Source of the DNA: Corythucha ciliata
Lineage: Eukaryota; Arthropoda; Insecta; Hemiptera; Tingidae
Assembly (NCBI GenBank): GCA_038030265.1
Contig: CM075940.1
Location: forward strand, 29,550,940-29,614,939
Reading direction: 5' to 3'
Length of the DNA stretch: 64,000 nt
A program made the position numbers and the translations under genes. The notes beneath the pieces are model-generated. The model saw nothing but the letters and a program-made list of their open reading frames with translations, ran no database searches and was not told the origin of the DNA. Numbering within the stretch: the first letter of the stretch is position 1; every line of letters starts with the position of its first letter. Shown here one piece after another: positions 9,380-21,189 of the stretch.

Positions 9380-12300
9380 GAACATTGTGCTACTTTACTT
9401 TACTTTGTCTGAAAAAACTTGGATTAACTACTGTAATTAAATAAATAAGTGAGAACAAACACATTTTGTTTTATAGGAGAAGTCACAAGTTTCTTCTCTA
9501 TCGACCAAAAAAGAAAGAAAAAAAAAAAAAAAAAGAGAGAAAAAGGTCAACACCTGACTACTACTAATTGCTATTTTTTCGTCTCTCTTGCTTTCCTCTG
9601 CTGGCTAATTCAATATTTTCCGTCAGTATTAGCGAAATTTCATTGTCCTTCCCTTTTAATTCCTCAACTAACCCTTCGGTTTTTAGCCCCTTTGGGAACC
9701 ATTACACACCACTTTGCTGAAACTAATATTTTTCCTTTTTACGGTAAATTTGCTTCATACCCAGAGTTGGACTAGTTTTTAAGGAAACTCAGTTCTTTGC
9801 TGTAATTTTTTACAGATTGAAACATTCCGTTTGCGTCTCTGTTTTCAATCCTTTGAATGACAGCTATTGAGACGTCAGTTATGGTTTAATATATTGAATT
9901 GATTGAGCGTCCATCATTATCATCTAATTTAATCATTCATTGTGCATTGGTCCAAAACCACTCCCCCTCTCCCACTAACCCTTACAAACATAGTAATAAG
10001 GTTTGATGCCGTCCCATCCCTCGACCAACCATCAAACACGATCATGATGAGGTTCCAGTCATTGAAAATGAAACTTCTCCGTACACTGGAGGAGCCTTTG
10101 ATCAAGTATCTCATGTTAGCGAGAGCCACTAAGATGTTTCATGAATAATTCTCCGTTAACTCGCATGTCTACCAGGGAATTTAACGAATGAAAAATTCAT
10201 GAGAATACTTTTTTTTGTGTAAAACCTGTGGAAGCTATGTGCTCCACCTGAAAACGTGAAAAAAGAAAAAAATGGATAAATATTTCAAAAGCCATCCAAA
10301 TTTTATAAATAATTGTACGATTCTGTTGATAACATTTCGATGTCTTGCAAGTTTCTTTATAAACGCCCAGTAACATAATCTTTGGCAAGATGTACGACTC
10401 TCTTCCCCTTCCCCTCACTATCAAATAACTTAACGGCCGGATAGACGATCCCACCTGTTCCACGACTACTTATAAATAACGGCGAAAGTAATTTTGAAAT
10501 GCAGTTACACTTTCCCACACCCAAATCACTGTACGGACACTTCGGAACTTGGGACAATTTTCTTTTGAGGGCAGTCTCCCACCCACCCCTTCCTCTTTCT
10601 TACTCGTGGAAAACTAATCAAGTGCTACAATTTTAGGGGTCCTTTGGGGACGTTTTGATATTCTTAACGTTTTTGATCTGTTTATGTTTTTATATAAGAA
10701 ACAATGGCAATAACTGGGAGGGAAATGTTAATTCATCGTTTGAGGTTGAACCATTCAGTCTTACATTAACTTCTATAATACGAAAAAAGCAATTAGAAAT
10801 CTGGAAATCAATTTCCATTCTAATGAATTTGTGTTTCAGGGGCATGATCCGAACTCGGTCGCTACCAGATAGGAATAAAAATAAGAATTATCTTCATTTT
10901 CATTACTTCGAAGGAGAAGCGTCCTCTTTTTAATTACAAATGAGTTACTTATTTGCTAAACAAAAGCCCCCAAGGATGAGAGAAATGGTGATGGGGAAGA
11001 AGTCTAGCCGCAATTAAGGCTTTTGAGGGGGAATGATGGAAAGCCTTCGCCGTGTCCTCACTTCCAACAAACAACCTTTTTCTCCTCAAATGAAACTTCT
11101 CGAAACACTTAAAAAGTTTAACACGCAATAATCAATTAGTACCTGACTTGAAATGTAATTTCACCCAACAAGGTTGTAACGAGGAGTCGATGGCGAATAT
11201 GTCCCCGCCCCCTTCCCCTCATCTTTTAAGACGGTACCTCGTTAGAAATGCAAAACTATCGAAGGTAAAACAGCTTAATTAAACTAATAAGAAGCACCTG
11301 CTTCTCTGTGTCTTATGCTACTTCGGGCCGGAAATTTAGTGACGAGGAAATGAGAGAAGTAAAGCGTGGATGAAACATTTCAAACATCGTTTAATGCAAA
11401 ATTAGTCCAATTAGCAACGTTGGAACTTAATCAGTTAAGCTTGTGCTCTTTGGAAGGATGAGGTGAAAAAACCATCAAGGTAAAATGAAAAGTCTCAAAA
11501 TTAGTATAAGGGAGCTAATTTTATAAATAGATAGAGTTGGGAAACATGTCGATTGAAGCTAAATAAGTTTAGTTCCTGCCTACCTATGAGGACAAGTGTG
11601 CTTCGTGATTCGGTTACGGTTAAACAAATAAGGAAATTATGCGCTGCTCTGAGATTCAATGAAAATTAATTCGGTTCAAAGCCCGGACGGAGTGACTAAA
11701 ATTAATTGGAACAGCTCATAAGGGGCGCGTCTTATTGATTTAGTTAATTTACAATCCGCGTAGGCGGAGTAAGTGACTAATGGGCACAACGGTGTAGCAT
11801 ACCCTTGCAGTTCCAAAGAAAGCAGTCGTTAGGAAGTGAAAAAAAAAAAAAAAAAATCCTTAGCTGTCACTAGCTTTTAAGTAATGACAATTGCTTATGG
11901 CAATGATCAATACAAACTTTTCTTCTCCCTTTCACCCCTCTCCGTCAGCAGTCCTTCTACCATTGACTGCAACATTTGTATCAATGGCCGGCATTTAATC
12001 ACAGCTTCTCACGAAAGCTCCCCACCTCTCTCCAACAAGACCCTTTCTACAGCCTTTCGAGGGAAGGAGGAAAATGGCTTTCATAGCACCACCACCAGAA
12101 AACAATAGTCGCGTATAAACTTTTCTAACAATCGCTGATTATCGAAAAAGTTGAGCGAACAATGAAACAGTAAATTGATATTTTGGTATATTTATACAGG
12201 CAATGGAAGCAATCAATTTTTCTCCGAAATTTTCTCATTTCAGTCCTGGAAAATGTTTTTTTTTTTTTTTTTATCTTTGTTTCTCTCGTAAGCTGACGAA

Positions 12301-12950
12301 AGTTTATTTTCTCGAATTATTATCAACTTGAGTTTGCCACATTTTCCTTTTTTCAAAAAAAAAAATATATTTATAAATAAAGTAAATATTCGGACGAGAC
12401 TGCGCTGCTCAACTTTTTTTTTTGTTCAATGACTTCTGGGACGGGGCGTGTTCTTTGACTCAAACCTAGTAGACTGAGTATAATTGGACTAAGCCCACAA
12501 TTTTCTTTACTTCCGATTTTGTTTCGAGTGTAACTTTTCCTTTCCAGTAAGTATCAGGACTCTGTGGTTCGTTTTTAGTGTCTCTAAACGGCGTGAGTGA
12601 TAAAAGGATTGAGAGGCTACGAATTGATGATCTTCGAGCTTCCATTCCATTGGTATTGACTCCCTCTCATCTTCCGTTATAAGATAGCCTTTGGCGGCTC
12701 TTGAAGATCAATGTTATGAAGGGGGTGGGAAAGGGATGGGAATCGGGGGGGGGGGCTTAATTAAGTTGGTTTTCGCTTTACCCGTGTCACGTTAAACTCA
12801 CTTGGAAGTTGTTCGGTACAATGAAAACCCAGGCAATTTCAAGAAGCACTATGTACAGGACGCTAATTTCCCTCGCTTTACTTCTATAGCTTCCAGTGAG
12901 TCTTCCCTCTGCACTTTGAAAAAAATGGGCGGTCTCACTCGCATCAGGAA
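9380..12950. other. No gene seen
   Basis: AT-rich DNA with poly-A near 9515, poly-A at 11840-11857, poly-T at 12257-12273 and poly-G at 12746-12755. Open frames (for example 10655-10933) are short with no recognisable features. The 3' flank or LTR of element A may lie in the first 200 bases but could not be delimited. It may be intronic or intergenic host sequence. Confidence 0.5.
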
Positions 12951-12954
12951 ATGG

Positions 12955-13760
12955 CTAAACTGACACTACGTGCCCTGAACTAAACGCCTTTTAAAAAAAA
13001 ACGCAAAAATGACGATTCGCGTATTGAAAATGTCGAAGCACATAATGATTCCTGGCCTGATGAGGTGAAATCGACCACTCTCGCGCCAAAAATGGCCAAC
13101 CTGAACATTCGCTCAACATGTTTCAATACTGAGACTATTTGCGCTTCACCTCAACGGACTATTCACGTTCGAAAACCGGCTAAAATGACCATTCGCGCCC
13201 AAAAATAGCAAAATTGAAACGCGGCCTTCAAAATGGCTAAACTGACAATTTGCGCGCTAAATATTGCCAAATAGTTCCGGCTCTAAATTATTTGCATCTA
13301 TGCGCACTAAAAATGGCTAAACTAACGATTGGGTTATGGCAATGCCAAAAAATAATGATTCGAGCACCCTAAACAGCTAAAAACGTGAAATAAAATACCC
13401 AAACAGAACCTATATTTTTAATTGCCTTCACAAAAAACTCAGGCCATGAAAAAATGACAAAACAACCGTTCGTACTCCAAAATGGCCAATCGGACCATAC
13501 GAACCTGTAAAAGGACCAAACATGCCCCATCCTTCTCCAAAAATGACCAATCTAACCATTCGGACTCTAGATTGGCAATTTGAAGATTCATGCCCTGAAA
13601 AAATCAAATCGACTATTCCACGCCCTAACAAGAATTCCCTAAAAAGGCTATACCGACTGACCATTCGGGCGGAAAAAGTGGTTGACGGTTTTCACTCCAA
13701 ACAATTGCCTTGTTGGACTATCCACAGTGGCGAGTCAATGCAAATAAATCATTAAAACCG
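12955..13760 (+). repeat. F2 array: degenerate ~30-bp repeats, forward
   Basis: Repeated units with core AAAATGGCTAAACTGACCAT followed by TCGCGCCC, about 28-31 bp apart and strongly diverged. The family recurs inverted at 15735-16730 and forward at 35345-36340 and 43925-44530. Open frames 13428-13755 on both strands come from the repeat. Confidence 0.8.
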
Positions 13761-13864
13761 CTTCGAAAATCCCATCGAGTCATGAGTCCCCCTGTGCCGT
13801 GCTCAACCAAGAAACACAGACGATTTCAGGTTGACACGCAACCTGGGCACTAGTGCAGTGGCCC

Positions 13865-13991
13865 TTGAACGGTCCAGATATGAATGTTTCGCGTCATGGT
13901 CGCTCGTGTCAGCCGATTTTCTCTACCCTAGGGTCACTAAAGTACTAGTGCTCGTTAAAAAGCAAACCCATCCCGAATGTAAGGTTGCCAC
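13865..13991. repeat. Dispersed repeat X, left part (split by hAT-like element 1)
   Basis: CGGTCCAGA, then TCATGGTCG, CAGCC and GTCACT are shared in the same order with 35105-35205. The right part of X follows the transposon at 18409-18500 (CTCAATTTTCGG, AAACCCCAAA) and matches 35228-35270. The copy at 35 kb has no insertion and so approximates an empty site. Confidence 0.6.
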
Positions 13992-13998
13992 TAGTGAT

Positions 13999-14142
13999 GC
14001 ACGAGACCGAGACCAAGACTTACGTGTCTCGGTCTCGGTCATTAGCATGATGATCTCGGTCTTGGTCTCGGTCTCGTACTTAAAAAAAGTCGGTCTCGGT
14101 CTCGTCTCCTAAGTCTCGGTCTCGTCTCGACAGTCTCGGTCT
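13999..14142. repeat. Left subterminal GTCTCG array
   Basis: More than a dozen GTCTCG or CGAGAC hexamers, mostly as GGTCTCGGTCTCG, in both orientations. hAT transposases are known to bind short subterminal repeats, so this is a likely binding array. It changes orientation once near 14025. Confidence 0.8.
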
Positions 14143-14149
14143 AATGGCT

Positions 14150-14760
14150 GAAGGTGGACGGGGGGGGGGGGTCAAAACCCTTCTTCCTCCCACGGTTCCC
14201 CCCGCCACCAACCCACCTATATGTTTAGAGTGATTTTGACAGATCCCCGGTTTCCCCGCCCTCTCCGGAAGCTGGTGGTTGGCTATGGATCATTTAATTT
14301 ACAAACCCCCCCCCCTGCAAATGAATTCAGCCCCCCCCCCCCTTAGAGCTTGTCAAATCCCTTTAAACATAGGAGAGGGCTGGGGTGGGAAGGTGGTCGG
14401 GGAGTATATGGCGAGCGGAAAGGATTTCGATTACCTCCCCCTAAGAGAGGTCCCAGATCCGCCCTTGGATCTATATGTACACATTTTGTGGGCTATGTAA
14501 GGTCAAAATGCTACACTTTAGGGGGGGAAAAAAGTCTACATCCAATCCAAGAATGGGCGTAAAAATGGGATTAACCCTAGTAGGCTAGTACAGGTCTTGT
14601 CAAATCGCTGAAAACTTGTGTGGAGAGGGGGTTATTCTATGAGAGGGTTTTCGATCCCCCCCCCCCTTTAAAAGGTCTCCGATTCGCCCTTTGATGCTTG
14701 ATGCTATGTGTGTAGGTCACAGTATTCCAAACTGGAGAAATTAGAGGCACGCTATTTCTG
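14150..14760. repeat. Two diverged copies of a C-rich ~270-bp unit
   Basis: CTTGTCAAATC, GGAGAGGG, a GATTTCGATTACCTCCCCC-like tract, and GATCCGCCCTTGGAT occur at 14349-14470 and again, more worn, at 14597-14695. Runs of C or G interrupt them. They resemble the body of other transposons that carry GGATCCGCC ends. No coding is seen. Confidence 0.5.
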
Positions 14761-15127
14761 CACGAAACGAATCGAATTCAGGCCGGTCTTCGGTCGGGGC
14801 TAAAGACCCAAACCGTTTCCGGAGAGGGAAGCATTAGATTGGGTCAGTGGCGGACTTACGGGGTGGGTTATGGAGGTTTAAACCCCCCCCCCCCTAAGAA
14901 GATGGCGTATGCTATTGCTGGTGATTGGAAAGATTTCTTTTATCTTTACCAAGGCTGCTGAATAAGGGTCGCGGCACAGATGATTCCTATAGACCCTCCT
15001 CCTCACCTGCAGCCAGTAGTGCATCGATGAAGGGGTGAAGAGGTGGGCAGCCATAAAATTGATAGCGTTTTCCATTTGCATAAAATTACGCTGTATCAAA
15101 CATATATAAAAGAGGAAAAAATAGATA

Positions 15128-15590
15128 AAAATCGCTAGAATTGAGGAAACTCCATAAAATTGCTAATCCACATGACTAAGAAGGGCAGTGCTAAAAAGGA
15201 GAAAACGGATCAATTTAAGAAAATTCCCTAATTTACAGCTAAGATTGAGGACTGCGGTGATTCACGGCTAAAATTAAGAAATTTGCGGCGCGCCGATAAA
15301 ATTGGCCGCACAAATTGAGAAAAAGCGCTGATTGTGAAGCTAAAATGGAGAAAAACGATAATTCACAGATTTTCTAATTCGGGGCTGAAATTCAATAAGA
15401 GCGGTGATTCGCGGGTGAAATTGATTTTTTTGCCGGGAATAATTCATGGCTAAAATTTAGAAATAATGCCCAGCTAAATTGAAAACCGCTAGCTCGGCGG
15501 ATCAATTGCAGAAAATCCGCTATTTCGCGGCTATAATTTAGCAAACGCGGTAACTCGCGGCTAAAATGAAGATAACGCCAATCCACATGA
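15128..15590 (-). repeat. F1 array, reverse
   Basis: Reverse-complement F1 units (CGCGGCTAAAATTGAG, AAAAAGCGCT) about 30 bp apart, heavily diverged. Part of hAT-like element 2. Confidence 0.75.
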
Positions 15591-15734
15591 AGTCATGACA
15601 TAAGAACTGAAAAAAAAAAATAAATAAATAAAAATCAAGAATTGAAGAAAGAAAAAAAAGTTTCCTCACAACCAGGGGACTCGAGTCCCCTCCTTTGGGG
15701 CAGTGGTGACGGAAAGGGGGGCGTTTTCGTGGTT

Positions 15735-16730
15735 GATCAGTTTGACCATTATTGATTCTTAATAGACAGCTTTTTGCTATTTTTAGGACACGTATCGTCA
15801 GTTCAGACATTTTAAACGTGTGAAAATATCTCAGTTTAGCCGTTCTTGACGCACAAATGGTCGATTTTCAAAACATGAATAATCTGTTTAGGGCTTTTCA
15901 AAGCGCGAATCGTCAGTTTAACCCTTAATAGGCCACGTTATTAAACATATAGAGTCAGTTTTAGCAATTTTTAGGGCGTGAATACGTCAAACTGCCAGTA
16001 TATGGCAATTTCAAGGGCATGAATAGTCAGCGTGATATTTTCAAGCCGCGAATCGTCAGTTGAGCTACTTTTAGAAAGCGTAGAGCAGGTTTTGCCAGTT
16101 GTATGACTTGTATAGCCAGTTTGGCTAATTTTAGGGCGCATAGTCAATGAGTTTTTTTTTTTTTTTTTTTTTTTTTCATTTAAAAGCCGCGAATACGATG
16201 TCATCCAAGGCGAGAATAGTCAGTTTGGCTATTTTTTGGCGAAATACTGGTCGATTTTACCATTTTCAGGACTGGGATAATAATTTATTTAAGCGCGTTC
16301 AGGGCAAGAATGACGTCAGTTAAACATTTTTGGAGCTCGTAAAGTCAGTTTGGCCACCTTTTAAAGCGGCGCATCCACCAGTTTGGCTGTTTTTAGCGTG
16401 CTTAGTCTCATGAAGGTTATGGTTTGACCATTATTGGCGCGCCAATGGCCAATTTTGCAGCCTTCAGGGCAGGAATCATCAGTTTAGGCATATTCAGGGC
16501 GTGAACCGTCAGTTTAGCCAATTTTTTGCACTTGGAGTCAGTTTGGCCATTTTTAGAGAGGTACCTAATTGCCAATTTTTAGGGTATAATTAGTCGCAGT
16601 TTAGCCGTTTTCAAAAGGCATAAATCGTCAGTTTTGCTATTTTGGGGCGCGATTATAGTCAGTTTAGCCGTTTTTATGGTGGGAATAGCTATTTCTAGGT
16701 AGTAATAAATCGCTGTTGAGTCATTTTTAG
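15735..16730 (-). repeat. F2 array, reverse
   Basis: Reverse-complement F2 units (GTCAGTTTAGCCATTTTTAG) about 30 bp apart over 1 kb. A poly-T run lies at 16150-16176. Particular units near 16640-16690 match units near 35386 and 43949 in the same order, so this is a copy of one ancestral array. Confidence 0.8.
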
Positions 16731-16794
16731 TAGAGCGAAGGACACAATTCCCCACCCCCCCCCCCTTGAGGAAATCCTGGATCAGCCGTCTGCT

Positions 16795-17115
16795 CAAAGA
16801 TATATCGCTTATTGTAGATAAAAAGCTCATTCGCTGCTCAACTCGAGAAAATACGTGGCTGAAGTGGACAAGACGCGATCATTCGCTGCTGAAACGGGGA
16901 AAAACGAATAAATCGCGGATCAATTTGAGAAAACCCGTTAATTCACGGCTAAAATTGTGAAAAAGTGCTTATATCGCGGCAAAAATTGGGAAAACACCAA
17001 TTCGTGGTTACTACACAGGCAAGTTTCGGGCTAAAACTCAGAATTAAGAGAGAGTTAATCGGACTTACGAGCTTATCCGATGGAAAATAGAGAAAAATAG
17101 AGTTAATTCGCATTT
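16795..17115 (-). repeat. F1 array, reverse
   Basis: Further inverted F1 units (TCGCTGCTGAAACGGGGAAA, AATTCACGGCTAAAATTG) to the right end of hAT-like element 2, so that F1 flanks F2 inside the element. Confidence 0.7.
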
Positions 17116-17210
17116 TCCGCAAGAGTGGATTTATGGTGTGTAACCCCTCCCAAGACAAAAACCTAGATCCGCCACTGGATTGGGTTCATTTTGTTGAGTA
17201 AAAATATCTA

Positions 17211-18050
17211 CAGGGTGTAACGGAAAAGTCTGGCATAAATGAAATGGGTGATTCTTGGTCACATTTGGAACCAAAATGACTCTATGCATCATGGTCCGAT
17301 TACTCATGGTTTTGGAGATAATTGGGGTTTTCCTAATTTTTAATACACCCACGTCTTTCCTTAGTAAATCGTCTATATCTGATGAAAAAATGGTCTCATT
17401 GAAATTTAAAAGAAGCCATTGGAAAGAGCACTAAATTTTCTGTAGGACTGAATATTTTCATTTTTAAATCGATCAATATTTAAGTGCTTAAATTGCTGCT
17501 GAACAGCCAACTTCTTAGATTTCCAGAAAACTCCCGGTCTTTCAGCCAGCTGTCAATTTCTTTATGGCCCTCGTAGGAAGTGTAAAAGATTACTAAAAAC
17601 TTCTACTATTTGTCAGCTTTCGAATGGCCTGCTTAGTTCTGGATTATTCTTTTTTTCTTCCGGGATAGAAGCAAAAACGCGCAAAAAAAGCCCCCAAAAG
17701 TATCCGTTTTTAAGCACACCTTCAGGCAAGGCAATTGCTCCCACGAGCGCGCCCTCGGCCTCTTCAGTTAGTTACAAATTCACGTTGTGGCCTTGGATGG
17801 AGCCTTGGGTTGGATTCCGCTATTACTGAGATAATAAAAACAATAAAATAAATAATTATTGTATGTTAAGAAATGTGATTGTGCAAATAAATAAATAAAA
17901 AATAAATAACACCCACATCCACCACCAACCGCATTACAAACACCATGAACTGGAGAGGCCGAGGGCGCGCTCGCAGTAGGGTCATTTTGGTTCCAAATGT
18001 GACCAAGAATCACCCATTTCATTTATGCCAGACTTTTCCGTTACACCCTG
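17211..18050. mobile_element. Tc1/mariner-like MITE (840 bp) with perfect 70-bp TIRs
   Basis: 17211-17280 and 17981-18050 are perfect inverted copies, 70 of 70 bases, beginning CAGGGTGTAACGGAAAAGTC. TA stands on both sides (17209-17210, 18051-18052). TA targets and CAGGG starts fit the Tc1/mariner group. No transposase is present. The perfect TIRs mean that it is much younger than its surroundings. It sits in hAT-like element 1, to the right of element 2. Confidence 0.88.
17744..17973. repeat. Inner 26-bp inverted repeat, possible nested element with Pol III-like boxes
   Basis: 17744-17769 and 17948-17973 are inverted copies with one mismatch (CGAGCGCGCCCTCGGCCTCT). Between them TGGCCTTGGATGG and GGTTGGATTCC resemble the A and B boxes of a tRNA-derived SINE, followed by a T- and A-rich tail. 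A clear target duplication is not seen. It may be a second small MITE or a SINE. Confidence 0.45.
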
Positions 18051-18082
18051 TATACCAGCGCTATATGCATCGAGCTTTTTGG

Positions 18083-18212
18083 ATCACACCGAGACCGAGA
18101 CTAAGTCTCGAGAAAATGAGACTTAGTCTCGGTCTCGTCTCGTCTCGGTCCGGAAAATGCAATCTCGATCTCGGTCTCGGTCCGGAAAATGCAATCTCGA
18201 TCTCGGTCTCGG
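18083..18212. repeat. Right subterminal GTCTCG array
   Basis: GTCTCG-rich array that pairs with the left one. It contains two tandem copies of a ~35-bp unit (TCCGGAAAATGCAATCTCGA at 18149 and 18181) and a short palindrome AGACTAAGTCTCGAGA. Confidence 0.8.
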
Positions 18213-18230
18213 TGCATCACTAGTTGCCAC

Positions 18231-18520
18231 CAACATGTCTTGAAAAGCGTCAATGGATCCATCCGTGAGGCTAGACACCTGAGCTGCCCAGCGAGTTCCA
18301 TGTGCATCTGGACTCTTCTTTGGACTTCAGCGCTCTCCGCGGGAAAGTTCGTGCGCTATTTTAAAACGGAGGCATCAAAGCGAGAGCCCTTTCATTGAAT
18401 CTTCCTATCCAAAATTAGTCTCAATTTTCGGATTCCCCTTGTGGAAAACCCCAAAATATTCGTAAGGTTGGAGCTTCACAGTGATCTGAGCTTTCTGTGG
18501 TTTGAGCTTCGCTGTGCTTC
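18231..18520. repeat. Dispersed repeat X, right part
   Basis: Continues repeat X after hAT-like element 1. 18231-18408 has no counterpart in the 35-kb copy; 18409-18500 does. No coding is supported. Confidence 0.45.
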
Positions 18521-18538
18521 AACCTTTTTTTTTTGTGG

Positions 18539-19935
18539 TTGTCAGTCGCGCAGACTTAGTGGGGCAGCTGATCACTCCCAGATACCTCCAATAAGTAAAA
18601 ATCCATCAGGATAGCCACCTTTTGTATAAAAAAAAAATTTTGCAGTTAAGGATCAGCAATAAACCAATTTTCTCGATTTCACCCAATTTCCAGCACCAAT
18701 TTTGTGCTGACCCCACAAATTTCGTGGGGTGAACTAATTTAAAAGCCACTTTCGTGGTTTTTATGATTTTTCCTGATTTCTCTTGCCGAAAAATTAGCTA
18801 TTTTCCTGTATCTGGCTCACTGAAAAACAAGTCTCTTAGATTTCGCTCTCTAATAACAGATTTTGTGGATATTTTCACGTGTCGAGTTCATTAAGAAATA
18901 ATTATCACCTACATATTATTTAGTCGTAGCTGACAAACCAATTTCGCGTGGTAGCTCAATTCAGAGACCGTAATTGCTGATTTTGTCGCACTTTAAAACC
19001 ATTTTCGCGGGATTGACTCACCAAAAATTAATTTCTCGAATTTCGATCTCGAAAATGTCAAATTTCGCGGAATTGTCTCGCAAAATAAAAGTATTTCCCG
19101 AATCCGGTGCAATGTAAAATAAATTTATCGGATTTTGCTCACTAAAAGCCAATTCCGGTTTTTTTTTTTTGCGCCAGTAAACCAATTTCGCTGGGTGAAA
19201 TATTGCCGGCAACGAAGATAATGTTTGCCGGCCACGAAGATCCCCCAAAATTGATTTTTCGGTTTTAAAAAATCCGAGACATTTATGCGCGAAATGCCAC
19301 GCCAAGGTCATAATTTACGCGAAACGTCTCATATGGGTGAGGGAAAAACTGTTTCGAAACGGCTGTGGCATACAGAGGGAAAAATTTACGCTAAATGCCC
19401 CCATTTTGACGGCAAACTGTAACATCGTGAGCGTTGAGGGAAACACTCACGTTCAACTCGCAAATTGTATGAGGAATTGTCTATTTCATAAAAATTACCA
19501 TGGAAAATTGTGTTGTTATTATGAGGAAATTGTCCATTTGAAGCCAAAAATGGGAATTAATTCACGGGAAATTCAACAATAGAGGCGAAATTTATTTTTA
19601 AAAAGCTCCAATTTTAGAACGAAACGTCACACCCAGGCCAATATTTAACCGTAAGGCCTCATTCAGGTCAAAATCCGTCCAAAACTGCGCATGCTAAGCA
19701 TTGTTTAGGCGAATTGTCGCATTCAAACTAGAATTCACACACAACGCAATGCTCCACTGTTGGCAAAATGCAACATTCGGGGAGTCACTCTCACGTGAAT
19801 CGTCAATTTCAAGACAAAATCCATGCAAAATGCCTCACCAAGGACAATTTTATGGTGAAATTGTCTATTTCATGAAAAACATTGTTCAGTTTCATGAAGA
19901 AATTGTCGATTTCACAAGGAAAGAAAAAGGGTGAA
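18539..19935. repeat. F3 arrays: ~30-bp repeats with AAATTTCGCGG core
   Basis: The opening (GCGCAGACTTAGTGGGGCAG, then AAATCCATCAGGATAGCCAC) matches 40590-40665 in another transposon. Then follow degenerate units AATTTCGCGG, GCTCACTAAAA, and from about 19300 units GCGAAATGTCTCATTCA and AAATTGTC. Open frames on both strands here (19018-19934) reflect the repeats. Unit order was not compared further. Confidence 0.6.
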
Positions 19936-20169
19936 GAAATTTGCCCGAATAAAAGGTGTCTGATTCTATTGTAGTTTTGTGTGCTGAATCGATAAAAATC
20001 AATCCCAAGACCGTGTGACGATTAGTTTTTGAGTTGCGACGTAAATTGTACAAAAAAAACTTGGTTTTTGGCGTTTAGTAATGCAGTTGACGTAGATTCC
20101 AAAAACAATTTTATGCCTGTAACACTTTCAACCCCAATATGGCTGTTTACTTGATCAATTGATACCACA

Positions 20170-20480
20170 TTTTTTCAATTTTAGCAGCGACCTAGAGCTT
20201 TTTCCTAATTTTAGCCGCGAGTTAGCGTGTTTTTATTTCAATTTTAGCGGATAGTTGACGCTTTTTCTCAATTTTTGTCGCGAATGAGTGATGTTTCCAA
20301 CTTTTAAATATGAATTAGCGCTTTTCTCAACTTTAGTCGCGATTTTTTTTTTTCCCCCTCAATTTCAGCCAGACATATTGAAGTTTTTCAAAACGTTTAG
20401 CCGAGTAATAGCCCGCAGAACAGCAAAAAATGAACGTGGCTTCTTAATTTTAGATGTAGACTTGCCCGTAAGTTTGCTCA
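20170..20480 (+). repeat. F1 array, forward, short
   Basis: About nine diverged F1 units (ATTTTAGCCGCGAGTTAGCG). A 500-bp non-repeat stretch and then repeat Y follow, the same F1-then-Y order as at 29 kb and 52 kb. Confidence 0.7.
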
Positions 20481-21004
20481 GAGAAAAGAACTGCGCACAT
20501 GGGCCCCTCGACAGGCTATTGCCGACGACCCCTTAAAGGGGCGTTTTTGGCTGAGGATGGTTGAAAAGGACCTGAAAATCACCTATAACGCCTAAAGCAG
20601 CTTTCGGCGGGCTTTGTAAAAATGGCCAACAAATTAAAATTGAAAAGAATCGCTTATCTTTGGGGATTTCGACCCGGGGAATCCAAAAATCGAATAAACG
20701 AGCAGTTTAAGCGGCTACACCTCTCCAATGCCGCCGTTTAAGGCAAGCCCTCTTCCTGGCAGAATTGCTCCGGGCGACGACCTTGACACAATGACTCAAA
20801 ATTAGCATTGAGGTCATTATTTTGAACCTTGGTCACCACACGACACGGATTATTCCCAGAAGTATTCAAATCAAATCCGAATTGAAGGCAGACTCGAATA
20901 TTTAGTCACAAAAACTGCTGGTCACCTGCTTTGTTGTTCTATTCTCCTAGAAAGATGGGGCCGAAGCGTTGTCCAAGCGGATAGTACATCTCTTTTTCAC
21001 GATC

Positions 21005-21185
21005 CTCCCCATCCATGAGCATGGAAACTTAAAAATCCTCATTCTTCCATGTTTTTAACTTTCCGGGGACCCCTCTCAGAATAGTGGCGCGGGGAGGTCT
21101 GTCTGTCTCCCTTGACACTGTACCTCGGCATGCTCTGAGCGGGATTGAAACCCAGGCAACTCTGGGTTGCCCTGAAGCGTTCATC
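21005..21185. repeat. Dispersed repeat Y, copy 1
   Basis: ATCCATGAGCATGGAAACTT and AAAATCCTCATT, then a GC-rich part ending in GGGTTGCCCTGA, match 29812-29972 at matching spacing. A weak third copy lies at 52625-52690. All three follow an F1 array. Function unknown. Confidence 0.6.
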
Positions 21186-21189
21186 ACGA

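Larger units (their letters stand above)
14845..17177. mobile_element. hAT-like non-autonomous element 2 (2,333 bp), nested
   Basis: The left end is CAGTGGCGGACTTACGGGG and the right end, inverted, CAGTGGCGGATCTAGG. GATTGGGT stands on both sides (14837-14844 and 17178-17185). The 8-bp duplication and CAGTGGCGG ends are of hAT type. Inside there is no transposase; the body is made of inverted F1, F2 and F1 repeat arrays. This proves that the 30-bp arrays travel as part of a mobile element. Confidence 0.87.
13992..18222. mobile_element. hAT-like non-autonomous element 1 (4,231 bp)
   Basis: The left end reads TAGTGATGCACGAGACCGAG and the right end, inverted, TAGTGATGCACCGAGACCGA. The same 8-bp sequence GTTGCCAC stands on both sides (13984-13991 and 18223-18230). 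An 8-bp duplication with such ends is the hAT signature. Next to both ends are arrays of GTCTCG. There is no transposase. Most of the length comes from two nested elements (14845-17177 and 17211-18050); the element's own sequence is only about 1 kb. Confidence 0.87.

Noticed and set aside
14279..14562. Two overlapping ORFs in the C-rich unit
   Set aside because: They depend on homopolymer runs and differ between the two copies of the unit.
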